A stretch of 7,649 bases of DNA from Rickettsia typhi (GTDB lineage Bacteria; Pseudomonadota; Alphaproteobacteria; Rickettsiales; Rickettsiaceae), in assembly GCA_945878545.1 (NCBI GenBank), contig CAMCTQ010000055.1:1-7649 (forward strand), read 5' to 3'. The notes beneath the pieces were generated by a model. It worked only from the letters and a program-made list of their open reading frames with translations. It had not been told where the DNA came from and ran no database searches. The position numbers and the translations under genes are program-made. This document shows, piece after piece, positions 1 through 6,197 of this stretch (positions within the stretch are counted from its first letter, which is position 1; every line of letters begins with the position of its first letter).

Positions 1-37
1 TGAATGTGTCTACTACTATGTCATGATTCATCACTAC
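1..37. repeat. Direct repeat, copy 1 (37 bp, identical to 1081-1117)
   Basis: Bases 1-37 are identical to 1081-1117 and lie at the same coding position of both tandem paralogues. The repeat probably continues beyond the left edge. The identity drops within codons 5-9, where the 12-base indel lies, and resumes for the last 12 bases up to the ATG (47-58 equals 1139-1150). Confidence 0.9.
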
Positions 38-58
38 ACTACTTAACGCTTTAGCCAT
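1..58 (-). CDS. Second copy of the unrecognised tandem gene, 5' end only (partial)
   Basis: Reading leftward from an ATG at 58-56, the first 19 codons give MAKALSSVVMNHDIVVDTF and then run off the window edge. This matches the start of the complete gene at 242-1150 (MAKALNSAKEIVVMNHDIVVDTF) apart from a four-residue gap and an N/S change, so the two are paralogues in direct tandem order. An AGAGG ribosome-binding-like sequence sits about 10 bases before the ATG. Function is unknown. Because only the start is visible, I cannot tell whether this copy is intact or a broken duplicate. Confidence 0.6.
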   Translation of the reverse strand, partial: MAKALSSVVMNHDIVVDTF

Positions 59-137
59 AATATATATACCTCTTATTATTTCACGCTTTTGTAAAATTCG
101 CTTACCATAACTAAATTTTGTTATAGCTTAAGACTGC

Positions 138-166
138 ACAGTAAACCAGAGGTTGTTTTTAGTCAA
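138..166 (-). promoter_or_regulatory. Candidate promoter of the left-edge gene
   Basis: On the minus strand TTGACT (166-161) is followed after 17 bases by TACTGT (143-138). The -35 is good and the -10 is weak. It lies 79 bases before the start at 58. The -10 region, TTTACTGTGC, closely resembles the TTTAGTGTGC in the equivalent place before the sister copy (around 1195-1186). That resemblance is the main reason to list it. No transcription data are available. Confidence 0.3.
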
Positions 167-186
167 TAATCATACATTTTCTTTCT

Positions 187-202
187 TATGCTATAAAGCA
201 TA
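187..202. other. Short stem-loop downstream of the 302-residue gene
   Basis: TATGCT (187-192) pairs perfectly with AGCATA (197-202) around a four-base loop, about 40 bases past the stop codon of the upstream gene. It could mark the end of that transcript. However, on the minus strand it is followed by a purine-rich run and not by a U tract, so it is not a canonical intrinsic terminator. Confidence 0.3.
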
Positions 203-241
203 CAAATTAGACTATACTGTGGAGAAGACGTTGTAGTAATT

Positions 242-1150
242 TTAAGGTAAATATTCCACAAGACTGCTTTCTTCTCCTAGAATAATAGGAGTATCACAAA
301 TGTAATATGGTTCGATACCAGTATATTCGGTAATTAAAAATTTTATATTAGAAGGGCTACTTCTAAAGATAGATATACTATCCCTACAAAAATACTGATC
401 TAGTAAAGTAACTAATCCTTGATAATTTACACACGATGGTTCTTCCATATATTCAAGTATAGTATCAACAATCCTTTTTGGATCTTGATCATTTGTACAA
501 CATAGTAGATAGTTAGATATCGCTGTTTTACTACTTTTTATACCAAAACCCTCCAGATAATTACATACCACATTAACAATAAGTTCTGCTTGTAATCCAA
601 CATTGTACAAAGCCTCTTCTACCACGTTAAATTTTTGGCTTATACTATGGGTTTTTTGAAAAGATTTATGTAACTCAGTAAAAGGACTGGATAGCCCAAG
701 ACCATTATTTTCTCTGTAGATTGTTTCTGTTTCATATAATTTTTTACTTACTGTATAAAGCACATCACTGCCACTTATATCAAAGGTTAATAAGTTGCTT
801 CTGTGTTCTATGTTATATAAAGAATATGAATCTATATCTATAGAAATTATAGCAGATAGTTCTCTTGGTATTCCACTACCTCCCCCCTTTAAAGCATTTA
901 GGGTTTTTATCATCATTATTTCCAAGATTTCGAGTTGTTTTTCGTTAAGAAAATCATTCTCTTCCATTCTTTTTATGTAGACTAAGCACATTGTTTCAAG
1001 CGTTTTGAACGACATGATATTTTCGGCCCAGTCGAACAAATCACCTTCCTCTGGACGAGGATTCAGTTGATAAATCTGACTGAATGTGTCTACTACTATG
1101 TCATGATTCATCACTACTATTTCTTTAGCACTATTTAGCGCTTTAGCCAT
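242..1150 (-). CDS. Hypothetical protein, 302 aa, member of a tandem paralogue pair
   Basis: I do not recognise this family. An upstream in-frame ATG at 1165 would add five residues (MWCIY). I prefer the ATG at 1150 because the paralogue at 1-58 begins at the same MAKAL and has no such extension, and a GTGGTG sequence lies 7 bases before it. The protein looks soluble and largely helical, with no signal peptide or membrane segment visible. The N-terminal half is acidic (for example EEGDLFDWAEN at 35-44), followed by a glycine-rich GGGSG at 89-93. The C-terminal half carries scattered cysteines, including a CC pair at 217-218, in no recognised metal-binding pattern. The neighbouring sister copy suggests a lineage-specific family expanding by duplication. 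A host-interaction role is possible for such families in Rickettsiales, but nothing in the sequence shows it. Confidence 0.75.
   Translation of the reverse strand: MAKALNSAKEIVVMNHDIVVDTFSQIYQLNPRPEEGDLFDWAENIMSFKTLETMCLVYIKRMEENDFLNEKQLEILEIMMIKTLNALKGGGSGIPRELSAIISIDIDSYSLYNIEHRSNLLTFDISGSDVLYTVSKKLYETETIYRENNGLGLSSPFTELHKSFQKTHSISQKFNVVEEALYNVGLQAELIVNVVCNYLEGFGIKSSKTAISNYLLCCTNDQDPKRIVDTILEYMEEPSCVNYQGLVTLLDQYFCRDSISIFRSSPSNIKFLITEYTGIEPYYICDTPIILGEESSLVEYLP
1081..1117. repeat. Direct repeat, copy 2 (37 bp, identical to 1-37)
   Basis: This is the same 37 bases as at the left edge, spaced 1080 bases apart. It encodes the shared VVMNHDIVVDTF segment of both paralogues. Identity at third codon positions means either a recent duplication or later gene conversion. 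Confidence 0.9.
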
Positions 1151-1187
1151 ATATATACACCACATTTGTTAATTAACATTAACTCGC

Positions 1188-1217
1188 ACACTAAAGCATC
1201 CTTAGGTGTCATGTCAA
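1188..1217 (-). promoter_or_regulatory. Candidate promoter of the 302-residue gene
   Basis: On the minus strand a perfect TTGACA (1217-1212) is followed after 18 bases by TAGTGT (1193-1188), 37 bases before the chosen ATG at 1150. The -10 matches the consensus poorly, but the TTTA(C/G)TGTGC context is shared with the candidate promoter of the left-edge copy. A GTTAATTAAC palindrome lies between this element and the start codon (around 1169-1178) and could be an operator or chance AT-rich sequence. Confidence 0.4.
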
Positions 1218-1260
1218 TGACTTTGTTAAATCTTACTATATAAGCTGGATTTTGAAATAA

Positions 1261-1456
1261 CTGAGTTTTGCACTCCGTAGCAGTGGGTATGGGTGAACCA
1301 CGGAGTCCGCTTTATCATATTGATGAAAAACTTCAATCGCAAGAACGCATAAGAACAGTCCTGATTTAATGTCATTAATCTATTGAACTCTTAGTAATGG
1401 TGTACCCGTAAAACAGGGTAGTCGCCTAAGAACAAGCCATCATGCCAAGTAAAGCT
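1261..1456. other. GC-rich structured island without a protein gene; possible RNA or mobile-element relic
   Basis: This is the right half of a roughly 300-base stretch without a coding gene; the left half holds the promoter above. It has visibly more G and C than its surroundings. ACTCCGT (1272-1278) pairs with ACGGAGT (1300-1306). ATTGA (1319-1323) pairs with TCAAT (1333-1337). TCTTAG (1389-1394) pairs with CTAAGA (1426-1431), enclosing TACCC (1403-1407) with GGGTA (1416-1420). All frames are broken by stops, the longest open piece on the plus strand being about 34 codons. It does not show the landmarks of tRNA, tmRNA, RNase P RNA, SRP RNA or 6S RNA. A fragment of a group II intron ribozyme or the non-coding end of an insertion sequence is conceivable, but no domain V or transposase is visible. 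The transcribed strand is unknown. Confidence 0.4.
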
Positions 1457-1945
1457 CTAAGTCGTACTAGTCTTTTTTTGTATAATATTTATACTCTCGG
1501 TAGTTGCGCTTTGCATATCATAAAAAAGATCATTTAATAGTTTTACTGTATTTTTATAATTTATCTCGAAATGTTTACGCTGAAATTCAATAACATCTAC
1601 TGCAGTCTTGCATTTTAGTGCATCTTGACTAAGTTCCATGTTTTGTTCAAAATTATGCCTGATATTAGCAGATAATTTCGTTATCATGTTATTTGCTATA
1701 CTTTTTTCACAATGATTATTTAAACTAGGTCCGCACAAGGATCCTATACCTGCATTCATGAAATTCTGCATTTTTTCTTTAGCCTCGTCAGCTGCAAAAT
1801 TGAACATATTATCCCATTTTTTATTAGATGCTTTATCAGCTACCTTAGGGCTTGGATCTTTGATATTCAGTTCTTCTGTGCTTGCGGGTTTTGCTAAAAC
1901 TTTCTTTGCATCAGGTCGTTTTGTTGTTTTTTTATTTTTACTCAT
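1457..1945 (-). CDS. Phasin-like protein, 162 aa
   Basis: Phasins are small helical proteins that coat polyhydroxyalkanoate granules; in bacteria without such granules, members of the family have uncertain roles. The N-terminal third (residues 1-45) is lysine-, alanine- and proline-rich and probably disordered. From about residue 43 on it is predicted amphipathic helix. The segment with KTAVDVIEFQRKHFE, followed by a long helix rich in N, L, D and S, has the usual layout of the phasin core, and the overall length fits the family. The only in-frame start is the ATG at 1945, because a TAA stop lies 12 bases upstream of it. AAGAGG lies about 19 bases upstream, too far for a typical ribosome site; a closer GAAG is weak. 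A TATAAT on the minus strand at 1962-1957 could be a -10 box, but no good -35 accompanies it. The gene follows queF on the same strand with an 80-base gap. Family assignment is by pattern and moderately sure. Confidence 0.6.
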   Translation of the reverse strand: MSKNKKTTKRPDAKKVLAKPASTEELNIKDPSPKVADKASNKKWDNMFNFAADEAKEKMQNFMNAGIGSLCGPSLNNHCEKSIANNMITKLSANIRHNFEQNMELSQDALKCKTAVDVIEFQRKHFEINYKNTVKLLNDLFYDMQSATTESINIIQKKTSTT

Positions 1946-1973
1946 ATAGAACTTCGATTATACACCTCTTAAT

Positions 1974-2003
1974 GTTAACTTATACACTTAAGTATATATT
2001 AAC
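1974..2003. other. Imperfect inverted repeat between queF and the phasin-like gene
   Basis: GTTAA (1974-1978) and TTAAC (1999-2003) flank a near-palindrome centred on CTTAAG (1987-1992), with one internal mismatch and a two-base bulge. It lies downstream of the queF stop and upstream of the phasin-like start. It has no U tract, so it may be an operator or a weak transcript end, or simply AT-rich chance pairing. Confidence 0.25.
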
Positions 2004-2025
2004 TGAAGTTCCATATCCTATATGA

Positions 2026-2856
2026 TTATTGTCTTACATCACGAACTTTAATGATTTCTGTGTTTTTTGCGCCTAAGTTAGTTCTAAAGGGACTAATATC
2101 AACACCACCTCTTCTGGTATATTTTGCAAAAACAGTCAGTTCTTTTGGTCTGCAGTTTTCTAGTATATCAACAAATATATGCTCTATACACTCTTCATGA
2201 AAACCATTATGGTTCCTATAGGAAATTAAGTATTTCAGCAATGATTGATGATTTATTTTCTTACCACTATATTTGATTTGCACAGATGCCCAATCAGGCT
2301 GACCAGTAACAAGGCAGTTAGATTTTAATAAATTCGAATATAGAGTCTCTTCTACGATATGCTCAGCTGAATCTAACTCCATTTTTAGTAAATCAGAATT
2401 AACCTGGTAATCAGAAATTTCTACATCAATTTCATCAAGTAAAATACCGTCAAAAAGATTCAAAGTTTGGTTTTTATAGTAAGATAATTTATTTATGAAT
2501 ACTTCAACTGCTAAGCCTGCTGCATGGCTTAAATCAGATTGTATAAGATCGAATACTTCCTGTTCGTCTGTAAATTTGGTGTTATTGAAGGAATTTAAGT
2601 ATAATTTAATAGATTTTGATTCAATTAAACATTCTGAATTAGCTGGCACAATAAAATGCACGATTCTAACTTCTGGTTTACCTTTTAGATTCAACCATGA
2701 TACTTCATAGCAATTCCATAAATCATAACCATTAAATGGAAGTTCTGATTGAGTAATTATTTTATTCCGAGCCAAACTCCTTTTTATAGGAAACAATAAG
2801 GAACTATCATAATTACATTTATATTCAACTTGCTTACCAAGTAAGATTTCTGACAT
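2026..2856 (-). CDS. queF: NADPH-dependent 7-cyano-7-deazaguanine reductase (PreQ0 reductase), QueF
   Basis: QueF is a cytoplasmic enzyme that reduces the nitrile of preQ0 to the aminomethyl of preQ1 with NADPH, a step in queuosine synthesis for GUN-anticodon tRNAs. At 276 residues it is the long, two-half type typified by E. coli (about 282), not the short Bacillus type. The QueF signature ESKSIKLY is at 79-86. The catalytic cysteine is C181 in SNCLVTGQPDW, with the partner aspartate at D188. H220-E221-E222 (GFHEEC) matches the conserved substrate-binding glutamate region. KYTRRGGVDISPFR at 245-258 is the C-terminal nicotinamide/NADPH-side motif. All expected key residues are present, so it should be active. 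The start at 2856 has only a weak ribosome site. The tRNA-Arg ends 36 bases upstream on the same strand, so the two may share a transcript. No other queuosine gene is in the window. Confidence 0.95.
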   Translation of the reverse strand: MSEILLGKQVEYKCNYDSSLLFPIKRSLARNKIITQSELPFNGYDLWNCYEVSWLNLKGKPEVRIVHFIVPANSECLIESKSIKLYLNSFNNTKFTDEQEVFDLIQSDLSHAAGLAVEVFINKLSYYKNQTLNLFDGILLDEIDVEISDYQVNSDLLKMELDSAEHIVEETLYSNLLKSNCLVTGQPDWASVQIKYSGKKINHQSLLKYLISYRNHNGFHEECIEHIFVDILENCRPKELTVFAKYTRRGGVDISPFRTNLGAKNTEIIKVRDVRQ

Positions 2857-2892
2857 TTTTTATTTATATTTTTAAGTTGTTTAAATTTAAAA

Positions 2893-2969
2893 TGGTGCAC
2901 CTGATTGGATTCGAACCAACGACCTCTGCCTTCGGAGGGCAACGCTCTATCCAGTTGAGCTACAGGTGC
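2893..2969 (-). tRNA. tRNA-Arg (anticodon CCG)
   Basis: On the minus strand a full 77-base cloverleaf starts at 2969. The acceptor GCACCTG pairs with CAGGTGC, followed by discriminator A and an encoded CCA (2895-2893). The D arm is GCTC/GAGC. The anticodon stem TTGCC/GGCAG holds the loop CTCCGAA with CCG at 2935-2933. The T arm is GTTGG-TTCGAAT-CCAAT. The sequence closely resembles bacterial tRNA-Arg(CCG), which reads CGG codons, a rare codon in an AT-rich genome. It sits between putA and queF on the same strand. Confidence 0.97.
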
Positions 2970-3044
2970 TTAAGTCCAAAGAAGTAAACGTAGCCAGGTA
3001 AAATTAGTACAAAAAACACAAAATGTAAATGGAATCTACGTTTA

Positions 3045-3068
3045 TTAAGAAATTATATAATTTCCTAA
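3045..3068 (-). terminator. Palindromic hairpin just after putA
   Basis: Five bases after the putA stop codon lies a 24-base palindrome whose central 16 bases (GAAATTATATAATTTC) are perfectly self-complementary; the arms add four pairs including one G-T. It probably stabilises or ends the operon transcript. It is AT-only at its core and is not followed by a U run, so it is at best a weak intrinsic terminator. The remaining 75 bases up to the tRNA could hold the tRNA promoter, but I see only weak matches (TTTACA and TAATTT, 17 bases apart). Confidence 0.35.
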
Positions 3069-3073
3069 TACTT

Positions 3074-6000
3074 CTACCCCCTTAACAGTTCTATATTTCC
3101 ACCTATGGCTGTAAGGTTAAAAGATGTTGTTCTCTCTAGTAAAAATTTTAGTAAGTAATGTGGTCCACCAGCCTTAAATCCTGTACCAGACTTGTTTTCT
3201 CCACCAAATGGCTGAGATTCTACTTTTGCCCCAACAATTGATCTGTTGGCGTAAATATTACCAGCTCTAATCCTGGATCTTAAATATTCTATCTTTTCTT
3301 CAATCCTACTATGAATACCAAAAGTTAAACCAAACCCATAATTATTGATTTCATCAATAATTATATCCATATCCATACTTTTATATTTTATTATATGTAA
3401 TATTGGTCCAAAATTTTCACCAGGAATATCATTAATTGAATTAATCTCTATAATGTGAGGATAAAAATAATTTCCATCTTTCAAACTATTCGCTTGTGGA
3501 TGAGAGCAAATCCTGAAGCCAGATTCTTTCATATAAGAGATATGTTTAGCCAAATTATCGAAAGAATTTTTATCAATAACAGCTCCTATATCATTACTAA
3601 AATCAACCGTATCTCCAATTTTTAGTGTCTCAGTAGCTTCTTTTATTAGATTGTATAAACTATCATATATTTCTTCTTGCACATAAAGCACACGCAGAGC
3701 TGAACACCGCTGTCCTGCTGAATAAAATGCAGAAGCAAGAACATCGTCTGTTACTTGTTCGAGTAGAGCTGAACTATCAACAATCATCGCATTTTGACCA
3801 CCTGTTTCAGCAATAAATGGAACAATACCAGAGTCACGGTTTGCTAATGTTAAATTAATAGCCCGAGATGTCTCGCAAGAACCAGTAAACACTACTCCAG
3901 CAATTCTCTCATCTGTTAATACATAGTTGTTAATATTACTACCGGAAGTGATGACTAACTGTAGTGCAGACTTAGGGACTCCAGCTTTATGCATTAGCTT
4001 GACTACAAAGTTAGCAATAACAGAAGTTTGCCCTGCAGGTTTTGCTATGACTGTATTTCCAGTAACTAATGCAGCTACTACTTGTCCCATAAATATCGCT
4101 AACGGGAAATTCCATGGACTTATACAGACAAAAACTCCCCTAGCATGCATTGATAATACGTTTCTCTCCCCAGTAGGACCAGGAAGAATCTTATCCTTCA
4201 TGATTATTCTTACCTGGCTTGCATAATATCTGCAAAAATCAATTGCTTCAATAGTCTCATTTATTGCATCATGAATAGATTTTCCCCCTTCTTTTATAAG
4301 CAATGAATATAATTCAAATTTATTATCTTCAAGAGCATAAGATATTTTCTCTATGGTAGAGGCTCTAGCTTCTACCGTTACTTTACTCCAATTATTAAAT
4401 TCTTTATAAGCAGAATCTACTGATTGTTTAATTTCAGTCTGTGTAGCAGAACAAACATCCGAGAATTTCTCAGCAATTTTTGCCGGACAAAAATACTCCT
4501 TTGAATTTTTGGATGTTATAATTTCCCTGCCATCTATTATTGATCCTATCTTATGGGTATTGGAGAAATAACTCGCAACTTTTTCTTGAAGATAATCGTA
4601 ATTTGTTTTGTATCCTAAATCGTAACCCATACCATTTTTCCTATTTGGATAAATATTTTCTGGTAAAGGAATCCTATTACCAGCACCTAATAAATTTAAA
4701 ATTTTATCATGCAGATTAAAGCTAAGTTCAGAGAGATGAACATCTGGCGAAATTACTTTGCCTACAAAATTACCATTCGCGCCGTTTTCCAATAATCTAC
4801 GCATTAAATACGCAAGTAGGTCGTCCGATTTGCCTACAGGAGCATAAATCCTTACATTTGTTTTCTCCACTAATTGAGAATGCAGCACGTCCCCCATTCC
4901 ATAAAGTTTTTGAAACTCATAAGATTTATTTCCTGCCATTTCTATTATCGTAGAAACGGTTAGAGCATTATGAGTAGCAAATTGTGAGTATATGTAATCA
5001 TCGTTTTCTAGCATTAACTTTGCACAAGCAATGTAATTTGCATCGGTATATTCTTTTTTTGTAAAAACTGGGTAGCGTTCTAAACCATTTATTTGAGCAT
5101 ATTTAATCTCACTATCCCAGTATGCGCCCTTTACCAGCCTTATAGATATCTTTTTACTAGTTTTTTTTGCTAATGAAATGACCTTTTCTATTAAACTATA
5201 ACTCTTAGTTTGATAAGCTTGGACTACAAGACCAATACCATTAAAATCTTTAAAAACTGGTTGTTCTATAACCTCACTTAAAAAAGCAATATAAGTATCC
5301 AGCCTAAAGGACTCTTCTGCGTCAAAAGTAATTGTCAGATTACTCTCTTTGATTTTTTCTATTAAATTAATAATTTTTGGCATTAATTCTTGCCTTATAT
5401 CATGTAATTTTGCATATTCAAATCTAGGATACAAAGCAGTTAATTTAACGGATAGATTTGGCTTTGATGCTATATCACTATCTACTGCCATTTTTAGGGT
5501 CAAGGCCTTAAAGATACAATTTATTGCATCGATATAATCTTTATAATATTTTTCTGATTGTCTTTTTGTCCTTGCTGATTCACCAAGTAAATCAAAGGCA
5601 AATTTATATCCTGAAAAATCCTGAATTCTCTCCAAAGCAGACTCTATATTTTCAGCAAATACAAATGATTTACTAATATACATGATTGCTTGTCTCAAGA
5701 TTTTCAAAAAAACTGGCTGACCAAATCTATCAATTAGTTTGGTAAAAATGTTATCTGCTTTAACAATATCTGTAAATTTTCCTGAGAAATATATACCAAA
5801 GGAAGAGAAAATTGTTTTAAATGATTTTGCTTTCTTAAATAAGAATGATTCCCATGATTTATTAGATAATTTATCACTAACAAATTCTTTGCTTACTTTT
5901 AAGTCTGGTATCCTCAGCAGACTTTCTGCTAAGCACATCATTGCTACTCCTTCATCTGTAGAGAGACTAAATCTATTAATAAATTCTTCGATAGAAAAGC

Positions 6001-6160
6001 TTCTATCTTCTCTTATTACAGCAATCAATTGTTGGGCTCTGGTAATAATTGATTCTTGCTCCGGTGCAGGAAATTTAAATCTAGGCAGTAGTTTCTTTAT
6101 TACTTGTGCCTCATCTAACTCCAACAAAACCGCAGAATCTGATGACGATCTATTTTGCAT
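3074..6160 (-). CDS. putA: Bifunctional proline dehydrogenase / L-glutamate gamma-semialdehyde dehydrogenase PutA
   Basis: PutA oxidises proline to P5C on FAD, passing electrons to the membrane quinone pool, then oxidises glutamate semialdehyde to glutamate with NAD+. The 1028 residues hold an alpha-helical N-terminal region (about 1-130), the proline dehydrogenase barrel (about 170-480) and the aldehyde dehydrogenase (about 530-1010). Barrel landmarks are RLVKGAYWD at 341-349, FATHNAL at 394-400 and the proline-binding arginine pair R453-R454. Dehydrogenase landmarks are SPWNFP at 681-686, FTGS at 758-761, glutamate E785 in ETGGQN, catalytic cysteine C819 in AGQRCS, and NFGP at 916-919. The C-terminal QPFGGENKSGTGFKAGGP is the usual PutA signature. 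The length matches short type-A PutA of alphaproteobacteria. The N-terminal ribbon-helix-helix DNA-binding domain of enteric PutA is absent, so it should not be an autorepressor. The start at 6160 lies 37 bases after the transporter stop, which suggests cotranscription. Confidence 0.96.
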   Translation of the reverse strand: MQNRSSSDSAVLLELDEAQVIKKLLPRFKFPAPEQESIITRAQQLIAVIREDRSFSIEEFINRFSLSTDEGVAMMCLAESLLRIPDLKVSKEFVSDKLSNKSWESFLFKKAKSFKTIFSSFGIYFSGKFTDIVKADNIFTKLIDRFGQPVFLKILRQAIMYISKSFVFAENIESALERIQDFSGYKFAFDLLGESARTKRQSEKYYKDYIDAINCIFKALTLKMAVDSDIASKPNLSVKLTALYPRFEYAKLHDIRQELMPKIINLIEKIKESNLTITFDAEESFRLDTYIAFLSEVIEQPVFKDFNGIGLVVQAYQTKSYSLIEKVISLAKKTSKKISIRLVKGAYWDSEIKYAQINGLERYPVFTKKEYTDANYIACAKLMLENDDYIYSQFATHNALTVSTIIEMAGNKSYEFQKLYGMGDVLHSQLVEKTNVRIYAPVGKSDDLLAYLMRRLLENGANGNFVGKVISPDVHLSELSFNLHDKILNLLGAGNRIPLPENIYPNRKNGMGYDLGYKTNYDYLQEKVASYFSNTHKIGSIIDGREIITSKNSKEYFCPAKIAEKFSDVCSATQTEIKQSVDSAYKEFNNWSKVTVEARASTIEKISYALEDNKFELYSLLIKEGGKSIHDAINETIEAIDFCRYYASQVRIIMKDKILPGPTGERNVLSMHARGVFVCISPWNFPLAIFMGQVVAALVTGNTVIAKPAGQTSVIANFVVKLMHKAGVPKSALQLVITSGSNINNYVLTDERIAGVVFTGSCETSRAINLTLANRDSGIVPFIAETGGQNAMIVDSSALLEQVTDDVLASAFYSAGQRCSALRVLYVQEEIYDSLYNLIKEATETLKIGDTVDFSNDIGAVIDKNSFDNLAKHISYMKESGFRICSHPQANSLKDGNYFYPHIIEINSINDIPGENFGPILHIIKYKSMDMDIIIDEINNYGFGLTFGIHSRIEEKIEYLRSRIRAGNIYANRSIVGAKVESQPFGGENKSGTGFKAGGPHYLLKFLLERTTSFNLTAIGGNIELLRG

Positions 6161-6197
6161 AGTTATTTGCTTTTACTTTTTAGTCTTTAAATATTTC

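Noticed and set aside
1151..1165. Alternative start at 1165 for the 302-residue gene, adding five residues
   Set aside because: The sister copy at 1-58 lacks this extension and starts at the equivalent of 1150, which has the better-placed ribosome-site-like sequence.
1288..1366. Short plus-strand frame starting MGEPRSPLYHIDEKLQ in the structured island
   Set aside because: It has only about 26 codons from the ATG, no ribosome site, and overlaps the stem-loops. It may be a relic of a coding sequence but cannot be supported as a gene.
1471..1480. T-run on the plus strand as an intrinsic terminator for an RNA in the structured island
   Set aside because: No convincing GC-rich stem immediately precedes it, and the run encodes QKK near the C-terminus of the phasin-like protein.
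1758..1949. 63-codon hydrophobic plus-strand frame resembling a small membrane protein
   Set aside because: The hydrophobic look arises from reading the lysine-rich start of the phasin-like gene backwards; a lysine-rich strand gives phenylalanine/leucine on the other side.
3927..4226. 99-codon plus-strand frame
   Set aside because: It lies fully inside the aldehyde dehydrogenase domain of putA on the other strand and has no independent support.
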